Made by a program: the position numbers and the translations under genes
Notes under the pieces: model-generated
The model's database searches: none
Seen by the model: only the letters and a program-made list of their open reading frames with translations
What the model was told of the DNA's origin: nothing
From: Brenneria corticis
GTDB taxonomy: Bacteria > Pseudomonadota > Gammaproteobacteria > Enterobacterales > Enterobacteriaceae
Direction: 5' to 3'
Length of the DNA: 64,000 nt
Assembly (NCBI RefSeq): GCF_003115855.1
Contig: NZ_KZ819078.1
Location: 124,001-188,000, forward strand
Part shown: one piece after another, positions 24,676 to 33,939 of the stretch
How positions within the stretch are numbered: the first letter of the stretch is position 1
Layout of the letters: the number at the start of each line of letters is the position of its first letter

Positions 24676-26339
24676 TTTTTCGCTCCTTGGGGAGAGAAGG
24701 CGGCGCGCTCCGCCGCCGACGGGGTTGCCGGACGGCCGCGCAGCAGCGCTTCCGGGTGGCGTTCGAGCAGGTCGGCGAACACCCGCAGCGAGCGCATGGC
24801 GCGCCGCATTTCCTGCAATGTCTGCTGCAGATTGAGCATCATGGGAGCATCCTCCGCCAGCAGATCCTGCGTGGCGGCAAGCACCTGGCCGGTCTGGCGC
24901 AGCGTGCGGTTCGCCTCCGGGAGGGTCTGGCTATTGAGCAGCCGCAGGGTTTTATCAAAATCGGCGAGGGTGTTATCCAGATTATGCCCGATGGATTCCA
25001 GCGGCAACTTGTCGATCTTGCCGACGATACTGGCCAGCTGTTCCTGCAGCTGTTCGAATCCGCTGTTGACCGTCGGGATCATCAGCGGCCAGGCGTTGAC
25101 CTCAAAGGGAACCTTTGCCGCCTGGGGGATAAAATCGAGCGAGACATAGAGCTGACCGGTCAGCAGATTACCGGCGCGGGCCTGGGCGCGCAGGCCGTGC
25201 GCCACCATATCGCGTACGAATAGCGCCGTTTGTCGCCGGGTATCTTTTTCCGCCTTGGGCAGTTTTTCCAGCACCGCGCCCAGCCGGTTGGGATAAACTT
25301 CGATGCTTACCAGGGTGGGGAAGCGGTAGCCGGACTGGCTATAGTCCAGGGCGATGGCGACCACCCGGCCGACCTTGATGCTGGAGAATTCGACGGGGGC
25401 GCCGATGGCCAAACCGCGCAGCGATTGTTCAAAGCGTAATTTAAATACTATCGGTTCCCCGTCCGGCGCGGCCATGGCGGATTCGGAGTCTTTCGCCAGC
25501 GTGAACGTCGCCTGATCGGCGGCGGGAGGGCTGTTTTGCCGGTAATCGGCGGAGGCGAAAGCGATGCCGCCGGCGATGATGGAGGTCATGGTCTGCGTTT
25601 TCAGCCGGAAGCCGTCGGCGCCGAGCGAGACGTCAATGCCGCTGGCGTTCCAGAAATGGGTATCCTGGGTGACGAAACGGTCATAGGGGGCGTCGACAAA
25701 GATATGCAGATTGACGCTGCGGCCGTCGTCCGCGAGCTGATAAGAGACGATGCGCCCGACCTGAACGCGGCGGTAGTAGACCGGGGAGCCGATATCCAGC
25801 GAGCCCAAATCGTCCGTCAGCACCCTGAAGCGACGGCCGGGCATTCCGTTAATCATCGCCGGCGGGGTTTCCAGCCCGACGAATTCCCTGGCGGACTGCT
25901 CTCCGGCGCCTTTGTCCACGCCGATGTAGGCCCCGGAGAGCAGGGTATCGATGCCGCTTACGCCGCCGGCGCCGATGCGCGGGCGAACCACCCAGAAACG
26001 GGTATCGGCGCGGGCGAGATCTTTGGCATTGTTATTCAACGACACGGTGGCGACGACGCGCGAACTGTTGTCGCTCAGCGCGATCGATTCGACGATGCCC
26101 ACCGTGACGTCTTTGTATTTAACCGCGGTTTTGCCCGCTTCAAGTCCGGATGCGGTCTGAAAGCTGATGGTGATTTCCGGGCCCTGGGAGATCCACGCGT
26201 GGATAAGCATGGCTACGCCGATCAGCGCGGCGACGGCCGGCATCAGCCAGATAAGCGCTCCTCGCCAGCGGCGGCGGATAATGACCGGCTCCCCTGGCGT
26301 CGGCCGTTGTTCATTGTTGCTCGGCATCGTTTTCACCAT
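24672..26339 (-). CDS. pqiB: PqiB-like MCE-domain protein
   Basis: A 555-residue protein with one N-terminal membrane helix (about residues 28-48) and three MCE/MlaD domains in the first 400 residues. These are recognisable by the repeated pattern G-L-x-x-G-x-x-V-x-x-x-x-V-x-V-G. A long C-terminal helical region follows, which in PqiB forms a periplasm-spanning needle. It is thought to carry phospholipid between membranes. The start overlaps the end of the preceding pqiA-type gene by 29 bases; an internal ATG four codons later is an alternative. Confidence 0.9.
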   Translation of the reverse strand: MVKTMPSNNEQRPTPGEPVIIRRRWRGALIWLMPAVAALIGVAMLIHAWISQGPEITISFQTASGLEAGKTAVKYKDVTVGIVESIALSDNSSRVVATVSLNNNAKDLARADTRFWVVRPRIGAGGVSGIDTLLSGAYIGVDKGAGEQSAREFVGLETPPAMINGMPGRRFRVLTDDLGSLDIGSPVYYRRVQVGRIVSYQLADDGRSVNLHIFVDAPYDRFVTQDTHFWNASGIDVSLGADGFRLKTQTMTSIIAGGIAFASADYRQNSPPAADQATFTLAKDSESAMAAPDGEPIVFKLRFEQSLRGLAIGAPVEFSSIKVGRVVAIALDYSQSGYRFPTLVSIEVYPNRLGAVLEKLPKAEKDTRRQTALFVRDMVAHGLRAQARAGNLLTGQLYVSLDFIPQAAKVPFEVNAWPLMIPTVNSGFEQLQEQLASIVGKIDKLPLESIGHNLDNTLADFDKTLRLLNSQTLPEANRTLRQTGQVLAATQDLLAEDAPMMLNLQQTLQEMRRAMRSLRVFADLLERHPEALLRGRPATPSAAERAAFSPQGAKK

Positions 26340-26946
26340 CCCAGATTAGTCGCGGGTCGTAACTCATGGCGGACAGCATAGTGAAAATCACCACCAGTCC
26401 GAAAAACAGGATACCGCTGCGCGGCTCCACCTCGCTTAAGGCGTTAAATTTGACCAGAGCGGAGACGATGGCCACTACCACCACGTCCAGCATCGACCAG
26501 TAGCCGATCAGTTCCGTCAGGCGGTAGAGCGCGGCGCGCTCGCGCATGGCCCAACGGCTGCGATAGGCCGAGGCGATCAACAGCAGCCCGAGCGCCAGAA
26601 ACTTGGTGCCGGGAACCACGACGCTGGCGACGAAGATAAGCAGCGCGATGCCGTAGGATCCCGACAGCCAGAAGTCGATGATGCCGCCGCTTATGGTGCT
26701 GTCGCCGCCTCTGCCGAGCAGCGTGCTGGACATCACCGGCAGCACGTTGGCGGGGATGTAGAGGATTATCGCCGTGAGCAGCAGGGCCAGCGGGAGCCGG
26801 TGGCCGGCGGCGCGCCGGTGGCGCAGGGGGGAATGGCAGCGCGGACAGCGGGGCGGATGGCGTTCGGCGTGGCTATAGCGGCACGCCAGCCCGCAGCAAT
26901 GGCAGCCAATCACGCCCATTTGCCGCGCGCGGGAAGGTCGGCTCAT
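26311..26946 (-). CDS. PqiA-like membrane protein, second half
   Basis: A 211-residue inner-membrane protein equal to one PqiA domain. It has an N-terminal zinc-ribbon-like C-x-x-C pair of motifs (C-H-C-C-G and C-P-R-C-H) followed by about four membrane helices. E. coli PqiA is one polypeptide of two such domains; here the second domain is its own gene, coupled by ATGA overlap to the first. It probably feeds lipid to PqiB. Confidence 0.85.
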   Translation of the reverse strand: MSRPSRARQMGVIGCHCCGLACRYSHAERHPPRCPRCHSPLRHRRAAGHRLPLALLLTAIILYIPANVLPVMSSTLLGRGGDSTISGGIIDFWLSGSYGIALLIFVASVVVPGTKFLALGLLLIASAYRSRWAMRERAALYRLTELIGYWSMLDVVVVAIVSALVKFNALSEVEPRSGILFFGLVVIFTMLSAMSYDPRLIWDGENDAEQQ

Positions 26947-27569
26947 GGCATGGCTCCGGCGCCGCGCCGCGCGGCTGCAAGTTCCCACAGCGCGTGGGTA
27001 TCCTGACGGCAGATAATGGCGATAAGAAACATCAGCGCCGCCAGCGCCCAACTGCCGGCGCCGGAGACGACCTGTAAAAAGCCGGCGAGTTTGACCGCGG
27101 CGACCATCAGCCCCAGCATCCCCACTTCGATCATGCTCCACGGCCGCAGCAGGCGCAGCGTCTTCATGGCGGGAATAAAACCGGGCGCCGCCCGATCGCG
27201 ACGCGCAAAGACCAGTATCCACCCCAGGAGCAGGATTTGCAGGCCGGGCACCAGCATCAACAGTAGAAAGGCGCAGACGGCCAGCGGCAGGGTGGCGCCG
27301 TGAGACAGGGCCGCGACGCACTGCCAGAGGGTGACCTCATTGCGCAGGCCGTACAGGCTGACCTGCAGGATGGGACACAGGTTGGCGATAATAAAGGCGA
27401 TGGCCGCGGTCATCGTCAGCGCCAGCCAGCGGTCGAGCGGGACAGGATTGGCGCGGTACAGCGTTAATCCGCAGCGCCGGCAGCGAGCTTCGGCGCCCGC
27501 AGCCGGTGTCCGGCGGTGATATACGCTGTCGCAGTGTCGGCAGATCACCAGATCGGGAAAGGTTTTCAT
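26943..27569 (-). CDS. PqiA-like membrane protein, first half
   Basis: A 208-residue protein with C-R-H-C and C-R-R-C zinc-ribbon motifs in the first 35 residues and four membrane helices, including L-C-P-I-L-Q-V-S. It is the first domain of a split PqiA. It lies 15 bases after the lipoprotein gene and is coupled to the next, so the minus-strand operon runs lipoprotein, pqiA-a, pqiA-b, pqiB, pqiC. Both halves keep intact motifs, so the split looks genuine rather than a frameshift. Confidence 0.85.
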   Translation of the reverse strand: MKTFPDLVICRHCDSVYHRRTPAAGAEARCRRCGLTLYRANPVPLDRWLALTMTAAIAFIIANLCPILQVSLYGLRNEVTLWQCVAALSHGATLPLAVCAFLLLMLVPGLQILLLGWILVFARRDRAAPGFIPAMKTLRLLRPWSMIEVGMLGLMVAAVKLAGFLQVVSGAGSWALAALMFLIAIICRQDTHALWELAAARRGAGAMP

Positions 27570-27584
27570 CGCGCCCGGCCATGC

Positions 27585-28247
27585 TTACTTCAGCAGCTCG
27601 AGCAGTTCTTCCGCGCCTTTGTCGATCCCTACCTCGGCGGCGCTTAACGAACCAATGGTGGCGCCGACGTTAAGCGCGTTCGGATATTGCTTGGCGACGT
27701 AGGCGTGGAGCAGGCGATTGGTCTGCGCGTCATAAATTTCCACCGCGTAACTTACCGAACCGCCCAGCATGCCTTGCTTGCCGCGGATGGATTGCACGAT
27801 ATTATAGGGACCGCCCGCCAAATCGAACTTGGTGACGGTGCCCGCCACCGGCGTGGTGGTTTCCGCGCCGGTCAGGGTCAGTCTGATGCGCAGGGTATGC
27901 GGCTCGGCGGCGTTGACCTGTTGGAAACGGGTTTTCAGGGCGTTGATAAAGGTGTTCTGCATATACAGGGCCAGCGCCTGGCGATCGTCCTGCGCGATGT
28001 CGTCAAACTGGTTATCGGCGCCCTGATAGATGACCACGGGCTCGATAATAACGTTTGCGTATTGCTTCCAGTCAACCGGCGTAGCATAACGGTAAGGAAT
28101 GCGGTCTGCTTCGTCGCCGCTGTTCGGGCGCAGCTGCGATGAGGAGTCGATGCCCGAGTAAAGGGCGGGCTGCGTTCCGGCACACCCGGCTAAAGCGATG
28201 CCCAGAGTGAGAATTGCCAAACGAAATACCTTGGTGGAAGAGTTCAT
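27585..28247 (-). CDS. DUF3313-like lipoprotein
   Basis: A 220-residue lipoprotein with signal L-G-I-A-L-A-G-C and a mature part rich in Y-x-x-V-x-I-E-P-V and L-R-I-R-L-T-L-T-G-A strands. It resembles the DUF3313 family of outer-membrane lipoproteins of unknown role. The ATG at 28247 is preferred since AGGA lies nine bases upstream; an in-frame TTG further upstream is weaker. It heads the pqi-type operon and is divergent from a TetR regulator that may control it. Confidence 0.65.
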   Translation of the reverse strand: MNSSTKVFRLAILTLGIALAGCAGTQPALYSGIDSSSQLRPNSGDEADRIPYRYATPVDWKQYANVIIEPVVIYQGADNQFDDIAQDDRQALALYMQNTFINALKTRFQQVNAAEPHTLRIRLTLTGAETTTPVAGTVTKFDLAGGPYNIVQSIRGKQGMLGGSVSYAVEIYDAQTNRLLHAYVAKQYPNALNVGATIGSLSAAEVGIDKGAEELLELLK

Positions 28248-28472
28248 TTGAAACATCCTATTCAAAAAGTGGCGCCAAACCTGCCGCTGTTCGCGGAGGT
28301 CGACTACGGCGGCAGGGGCATGCGCTGGCCGCCTTTACAAGGCTTGATCCGGGCGGTAAAGTAGTGTTTGCCAACAAAACAAAACCGTACAGTTCAGTTT
28401 TCACTGATATTTTTTGTTTGTCAAGAAAATGTACAGGTTGGTTTACTTATAAATTTCATCACGGGAGTGACA

Positions 28473-29099
28473 ATGAAGGTACGGACGCAGGCTCGTCGCG
28501 AAGCTATCATTGAGGTCGCCGCCAAACTCTTTCAGGAGATGGGCTATGAGCGCGCGTCGATGAACGAACTGGCAAAACGGCTTGGCGGCTCAAAAGCAAC
28601 GCTGTACAGCTATTTTTCTTCCAAGGAAGAACTGTTTGTCGCCGTTGTCCGCGCCTTCACCACCGTGCACCTGTCTGATGCGGTGGCGGAACTGGCTTCG
28701 CAGGTGGAGGAGAACGTTTCCCTGGAGACCACGCTGATGCGCTTCGGGGAGCGCATGCTGTTCGTCCTGACCAATGACGGCAGCGCGATGGCGGTTTATC
28801 GCATGGTGGTGGCGGAAGCGGGGCGTTCGAACATCGGCATGCTGTTTTACCAATCCGGGCCGACCGAATGTATCGATGTGCTGACCATGCTGATGACGGA
28901 AGCGATGCAACGCGGCGAACTGCGCCCGGCGGATGCGCGTATCCGAGCGTTGCAATATCTGGCGCTGATTACCGCGGAGGCGGAAGTCCGTCTCTATCAG
29001 TGCGATCCCGCGCCGCTGGATACCGGGGAAATTCACCAGATGGTCAGGCGCGCGGTGGATCTGTTTCTTGCCGGAGCGGCGGCCCACGCCGGGGATTAA
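28473..29099 (+). CDS. TetR-family transcriptional regulator
   Basis: A 208-residue repressor with the N-terminal helix-turn-helix A-S-M-N-E-L-A-K-R-L-G-G-S-K-A-T-L-Y-S-Y and an AcrR-like C-terminal ligand domain. GGGAGTG sits ahead of the ATG at 28473. The divergent gap (28248-28472) contains two CTGTAC-type boxes (around 28385 and 28429) and A/T-rich inverted stretches that could be operators. It may control both the divergent envelope operon and the dehydratase gene 30 bases downstream. Confidence 0.88.
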   Translation: MKVRTQARREAIIEVAAKLFQEMGYERASMNELAKRLGGSKATLYSYFSSKEELFVAVVRAFTTVHLSDAVAELASQVEENVSLETTLMRFGERMLFVLTNDGSAMAVYRMVVAEAGRSNIGMLFYQSGPTECIDVLTMLMTEAMQRGELRPADARIRALQYLALITAEAEVRLYQCDPAPLDTGEIHQMVRRAVDLFLAGAAAHAGD

Positions 29100-29129
29100 C
29101 GCGGCATACGACGAGGAAGAGCATTACCA

Positions 29130-30311
29130 ATGAAAATTACTGATGTACGGACCATTCTGGTCAATCGGTATCTGTTTGTCGAAATCACCACGGACGAAGG
29201 GCTCAAGGGGATCGGCGAATCCGGCGCCTGGGGGTTTCTCGATGCCTCGAAGGGCGCGGTGGACGCGCTGCGTACCTATCTTATCGGACAGGATCCGCTG
29301 CGCATAGAACATCACTGGCAGTATATGTATCGCTGCTGGCATTTTCGCGGCGCGGCGATTATGGGCGCCATCAGCGCCATTGATATCGCCCTGTGGGATA
29401 TCGCCGGCAAATACTATGCCGCCCCGGTATACAATCTGCTGGGGGGGCGCTGCCGGGACAAGGCGCGGGTCTACGCCCATGCCGGCGGCAAAACCACCGA
29501 GGAAACCATTGAAAACCTGAAGAAGGCCAAGGCCCAGGGGTTCACCGCCATTGGTCATCTGTCGCCGTTTCTGGATGAATCGCGGGATACCCCGTATTTC
29601 ATCACCCACGCCAGGGAAATGGCGGAAGCGATTGAGCGCATCGGCGCCTATCGCGACGCGGTGGGCAATGAGGTGGATTTGTGCATTGAAGTGCACCGGC
29701 GGTTGAAGCCGGCGGACGCGGTGGTGTTTTCCCGCGGCATTGAGCCGTTTTATCCCTACTTTATTGAAGACCCCATCGGCGCCGATAATTTCGACTCGAT
29801 GGCCGAGGTCGCGGATAAAATCAACATTCCCATCGCCACCGGCGAGCGGCTGAACAATCCGCAGGAGTTCGCCATGCTGATCAAGCGCAATGCGGTTTCC
29901 TATGTGCGTCCGGACGTCTGCATGTGCGGCGGTATTACCGGGGCGAAGAAGATCGCCGCGCTGGCGGAAGCGCACGACCTGATGGTGGTGCCGCATAACC
30001 CGCTCAGCCCGGTGTCCACCGCCGCCTGTTTGCAGATAGCCGTCAGCATTCCCAATTTCGCCCTGCTGGAATATCCCGGCGACGACCAGCCCGCGCTGTC
30101 GGAAAAATTTGGCGCCACCGGGGTGGAAAACGGCGTGCTGAAAAAAGATATGGTGAAAAGCACTTTCCAATGCACCGACGGATTTATGGAAATTCCGACG
30201 GCGGCGGGTATCGGTATCGAACTGGCCGATAATCTGGAGGAGCGTTTCCCCTATCGCCGCCGGGGTCTTAAAACGCGGCTGCACGTTGACGGTTCAGTGG
30301 TGGATCAATAA
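29130..30311 (+). CDS. Enolase-superfamily sugar acid dehydratase (galactonate/mannonate dehydratase-like)
   Basis: A 393-residue mandelate racemase/muconate lactonizing enzyme family member that should dehydrate an aldonic acid to a 2-keto-3-deoxy acid with Mg2+. The metal and catalytic motifs are C-I-E-V-H-R-R-L, F-I-E-D-P-I, A-T-G-E-R-L and P-H-N-P-L-S-P. In E. coli galactonate dehydratase the first metal-site residue is Asp (D-F-H); here the aligned position is Glu, so the assignment to DgoD is not secure. No sugar-acid transporter or aldolase lies beside it. Confidence 0.85.
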   Translation: MKITDVRTILVNRYLFVEITTDEGLKGIGESGAWGFLDASKGAVDALRTYLIGQDPLRIEHHWQYMYRCWHFRGAAIMGAISAIDIALWDIAGKYYAAPVYNLLGGRCRDKARVYAHAGGKTTEETIENLKKAKAQGFTAIGHLSPFLDESRDTPYFITHAREMAEAIERIGAYRDAVGNEVDLCIEVHRRLKPADAVVFSRGIEPFYPYFIEDPIGADNFDSMAEVADKINIPIATGERLNNPQEFAMLIKRNAVSYVRPDVCMCGGITGAKKIAALAEAHDLMVVPHNPLSPVSTAACLQIAVSIPNFALLEYPGDDQPALSEKFGATGVENGVLKKDMVKSTFQCTDGFMEIPTAAGIGIELADNLEERFPYRRRGLKTRLHVDGSVVDQ

Positions 30312-30376
30312 CCGCCCGCGGCGATGCGCATCGCCGCGCTTATCGGCCATAAAGGGCGCGCCGGCTGCGGCGCAAA

Positions 30377-31273
30377 TCAGATATCCTTCGGCAGCGCATC
30401 GATATAGGGTTGAATTTCCGCCCGGTTTTTCAAAACAATCTGCTGGCCGGCCGGCTCGGCGGATTGTGCCGTTTGCAGGCCCAGGCGCTTCAGGGTGTGA
30501 TACAGAAAAGCCTGCCGGCAGCGTAACGCCACTTCCCCGTCCTCCATGCCGTAATCCAGCGCCAGAATGCGCTTTTGCGTGGCGGAGAGGTCCTGATGCG
30601 GGGCCAGGACCAGCGTCAGGATGGTATGCCAGTGCTTATCCGCGGCGGGATCCACCTGCGTCGGTTCGGTGCCGTCAATGCGTAAAATACGCGTCAGCAC
30701 AAAGTCGCTGAATTGCCGCCGGGTGTCGCAGTAAGCGCGCACATGCCAGCGAAACCCATCGTGTCCCAGCGCATGAGGGGATAAAAGCAGCGATTCATCC
30801 AGCGAGGTCGCCGACTGGTAGCTGACCCGAACCGCCATCTTTTTCCGAATCGCCTTGACGATGATTTCCACCGTCTGCTCATTGACGGTGCGCGCGGGAT
30901 AATGCGCCCAGTCAACCTCCGGCGCGGTGCCGATAAAGCTGGCGTCGGACTCCAGTATTCCCGTCTCCGTCGCCAGCAGCTCTTCCAGATAGCGCTGAGC
31001 CGAGCTTTGCGGATAGATGGGCGCGAAAGCGGGGGTGGCGATATAGGTTTTGGCGCTGCGATCGTAAATCAGGTTATCAGGCGCGATTTCTGTGTATTTA
31101 GCAATGTCGAGCGAAGCCTGGGGAATGGAGAGCCCGAAAAAGGTGGTCAGATCCGTACGGTTGATATTCCCTTCCCAGCGCAGACGAAAGTCAATGAACT
31201 GGAGGCGACGTTCCAGCCCCCAACTTCGTCCCTTGGGGAGGCGCTCTGAATTTGCTGTAGAATGTTCGGCCAT
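30377..31273 (-). CDS. WYL-domain transcriptional regulator, CapW/BrxR-like
   Basis: A 298-residue protein with an N-terminal winged helix (about residues 20-90, including R-W-E-G-N-I-N-R-T-D-L and I-P-Q-A-S-L-D-I), a central WYL domain, and a C-terminal dimerisation extension. The WYL region contains S-P-H-A-L-G-H-D-G-F-R-W-H-V-R-A-Y-C and D-F-V-L-T-R-I. This arrangement and these motifs match the CapW/BrxR class that represses CBASS and BREX phage-defence genes. No defence genes are adjacent; the divergent neighbour is pgaA. The ligand is unknown. Confidence 0.85.
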   Translation of the reverse strand: MAEHSTANSERLPKGRSWGLERRLQFIDFRLRWEGNINRTDLTTFFGLSIPQASLDIAKYTEIAPDNLIYDRSAKTYIATPAFAPIYPQSSAQRYLEELLATETGILESDASFIGTAPEVDWAHYPARTVNEQTVEIIVKAIRKKMAVRVSYQSATSLDESLLLSPHALGHDGFRWHVRAYCDTRRQFSDFVLTRILRIDGTEPTQVDPAADKHWHTILTLVLAPHQDLSATQKRILALDYGMEDGEVALRCRQAFLYHTLKRLGLQTAQSAEPAGQQIVLKNRAEIQPYIDALPKDI

Positions 31274-31275
31274 AT

Positions 31276-31326
31276 GCGTATAAATACTAGACGGATATAA
31301 AAAGTAGTCGTATTATGATTATACGC
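31276..31326. promoter_or_regulatory. Inverted repeat ahead of the WYL regulator gene
   Basis: GCGTATAA (31276-31283) and TTATACGC (31319-31326) are exact inverted copies, 35 bases apart, starting two bases upstream of the regulator start codon. The position suits autoregulation. The pgaA start lies about 155 bases further on. Confidence 0.45.
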
Positions 31327-31481
31327 TAAAACCGCTTTTTCGTCTACGAGAGGTGCCCCAACTTCAAATCCCAACGTCTTCTCGCGGGCAGCGCGACATT
31401 ATTTTCATCGGGTTCGGCGCGCTAGCCGAGTCATTGCAAATATAGATTTTATTAATCCTGTAAATATTGGGAGCTATTGTT

Positions 31482-33929
31482 ATGCCCCTTTTTAACGCAC
31501 GGTCGCATCATTTTTATCTTCAGTGGAAGAAATGGTTAATAACTTTTGCTTCCCTGGGATGGGTTGGATATATACAAGCATCTGATTATGATGCATTAAT
31601 TTTTCAGGCCCGGCAGGGTGATATTTCCAGGGCGACGACCTGGCTTTCGCAACAATCCGATCAACGTATATTGACGGCAAATGAAGTGGCGGACTGGCTG
31701 CAAATTAATGGCTGGGCCGGAAATGACCATGAGGTAATTAAAATTTGGCGGCGTTACCGACATGTGGCGATATTACCCGATCGCGCCCTGACCGCGGTCG
31801 CCAAATCCTATCGTAATTTGCGCCAATGGCCGGAATCCCTCGAATTGTGGCGTAGCGTGCTGCGGCGTTCGCCGAATAATGACGACGCGTTAAGCGGCCT
31901 GATTATGACCCTCACCGATGCCGGTCAGATCGCGGAAGCGCTGAGTCTGGCGTCGGAGCGGGCGGTGCGGCAGCCTGACGCGGCGCACTGGCGCGAACTG
32001 GCATGGGTGCAACGCGTCGCGGGACGCAATGAGGACGCGCTGGCGTCGGTGTCCCAGGCCGTGCGGCTCGCCCCGGATAATCGGGCGCTGCTGGGCGATT
32101 ATAGCGCGGTGCTGGCGAGTAATCGTATCAGCGTGCCGGCGCTCAAAGCGGCGCGGCAGGGGGAACTGCCGCCCGCGGCGTTGCGCCAGCGCGAGTCGGA
32201 AGCCGCCGCCGAGCTGGTGCGGATGGCCTTTTTGCCCAGCCCTACCGAGGGCGAGCGTTTCGCCGTGGCGGATCGGGCGCTGGCGCGTTACGACGCCTTG
32301 CTGACACGCTGGCGCGCCGACCCCGACGCGCGAGCCGACGTTCGTCTCGCTCGCATCGACAGGATGGGGGCGCTGTTGGCGCGCTCCCGGATGGTTGACG
32401 TGGTGTCCGAGTATCAATCTTTACGGCGTGAAAACGACGCCATACCGCCCTATGCCCGGCTATGGGTGGCGGCGGCCTACCTTTACCTGCAACAGCCCGA
32501 TAAGGCGGAACGGCTTTATCGCTCCGTGGCGCGCGACGCGCCGCGGGAAATGCAGCATCTCGACGAGCAAAACAACTTTTTTTACAGCATGGCGGAAAAC
32601 GAACGCATCGATATGGCGGTGCGGTTGTCCGCTCAACTCGCCGGTAGCGAGCCTCACCATCGACGTATTTACGGCTCGCCGCTGCCGGCGCCGAATGACC
32701 GCTGGCTGGAAGGGCAGCAACGCCTTTTACAGTCGCTATTGTTACACGATGCGCTGCCGCAGGCGCAGCGGCATGCCGAACGTCTGGCCAATACGGCGCC
32801 GGGAAATCAGGGGCTGCGCGTCGACCTGGCCAGCGTTTACCTGATTCGGGGCTGGCCGCGCCGGGCGGAAAGGGAGCTGAAACAGGCCGAAGGGCTGGCG
32901 CCGCGCGATATTCGGCTGGAGACCCAACAAGGGTTGACCGCGCTGGATTTACAGCAATGGAGCCAGGCCGATCGGCTGGCCGACGATGTGATCTCCCGTT
33001 ATCCGGAAAATAGCGATGCGCGCCGGCTGGAGCGGCTGCGGCGGGTTCATCATATGGCGGAACTGCGCATCGGCGGCACTCAGGGGATAAAATCCGACAG
33101 CCCCGTCGCCGGCAAGCATGACACCGAGATTGACGCCGCGCTTTACGGTGCGCCGATGGCGGATAACTGGCGCCTGTTTTCCGGGTTTGCCTTTAATCAG
33201 GGACGCTTTGCCGAAGGGCAGGGCATCAACCGCCATGTGCGAGGCGGCGCTGAGTTCTCCAGCCGGGATAATTGGCTGGAGGCGGAAGTCTCAGGCCAGA
33301 ACTATGGCGATGGGCAAAAAATAGGCGCGCGTCTCTCCGGCCGCCATGACGTTGACGATAGCTGGCGCATAGGGGGCAGCGCGGAGCGACTGATGAAGCG
33401 CACGCCGCTGCGGGCGCTGACCAACGGCGTGACGGCGAACGGCGGAGAGGCTTATCTGCGCTGGCGGCAAAGCGAAAGGCGGGAGTGGCGAATGGCGCTG
33501 GCGCCGGGATGGTTTTCTGATGGTAACCGACGGGTTGAATATAGCCTTGACGGGAAAGAGCGGCTCTATAGCGACGCTTTTCTGACGCTGGATTTCACCC
33601 CTTCGGTAAGCGGCAGCCACAACAGCAAGTCCGATGGCTCTTACTACAGTCCGCGCCATGATATGGCGCTACTGCCCGCCGTGACGCTCGATCATCTGAT
33701 TTATCGTCGCTATGAGACCGAATGGCGTCAGGAAGTGGTCGCCGGGGCCGGCGGCTACTGGCAGCAGGGCGAGTCGCGCGGGGCCATTACTTCGCTGGGG
33801 TACGGTCAGCGGGTGCTCTGGAACGATGTTCTTGACGCCGGAGTCATGGTGAATTGGGACAAACGTCCTTACGACGGCGAGCGGGAACAGAATTTATCGC
33901 TGTCTTTCGATGTTAACTACCGTTTTTGA
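31482..33929 (+). CDS. pgaA: PgaA, outer-membrane PNAG export porin
   Basis: An 815-residue protein with a signal peptide (to about residue 34), a TPR-rich periplasmic region (about 35-500) and a C-terminal beta barrel ending in phenylalanine. Length matches E. coli PgaA (807). It exports poly-beta-1,6-N-acetylglucosamine after partial deacetylation by PgaB. The ATG at 31482 follows GGGAG. It is the first gene of pgaABCD, with pgaB beginning about ten bases after its stop. Confidence 0.93.
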   Translation: MPLFNARSHHFYLQWKKWLITFASLGWVGYIQASDYDALIFQARQGDISRATTWLSQQSDQRILTANEVADWLQINGWAGNDHEVIKIWRRYRHVAILPDRALTAVAKSYRNLRQWPESLELWRSVLRRSPNNDDALSGLIMTLTDAGQIAEALSLASERAVRQPDAAHWRELAWVQRVAGRNEDALASVSQAVRLAPDNRALLGDYSAVLASNRISVPALKAARQGELPPAALRQRESEAAAELVRMAFLPSPTEGERFAVADRALARYDALLTRWRADPDARADVRLARIDRMGALLARSRMVDVVSEYQSLRRENDAIPPYARLWVAAAYLYLQQPDKAERLYRSVARDAPREMQHLDEQNNFFYSMAENERIDMAVRLSAQLAGSEPHHRRIYGSPLPAPNDRWLEGQQRLLQSLLLHDALPQAQRHAERLANTAPGNQGLRVDLASVYLIRGWPRRAERELKQAEGLAPRDIRLETQQGLTALDLQQWSQADRLADDVISRYPENSDARRLERLRRVHHMAELRIGGTQGIKSDSPVAGKHDTEIDAALYGAPMADNWRLFSGFAFNQGRFAEGQGINRHVRGGAEFSSRDNWLEAEVSGQNYGDGQKIGARLSGRHDVDDSWRIGGSAERLMKRTPLRALTNGVTANGGEAYLRWRQSERREWRMALAPGWFSDGNRRVEYSLDGKERLYSDAFLTLDFTPSVSGSHNSKSDGSYYSPRHDMALLPAVTLDHLIYRRYETEWRQEVVAGAGGYWQQGESRGAITSLGYGQRVLWNDVLDAGVMVNWDKRPYDGEREQNLSLSFDVNYRF

Positions 33930-33939
33930 AGGGCTGATG

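Noticed and set aside
26311..27569. Frameshift splitting pqiA
   Set aside because: The two halves overlap as ATGA with separate starts, and each keeps its own cysteine motifs, which fits a natural two-gene form.
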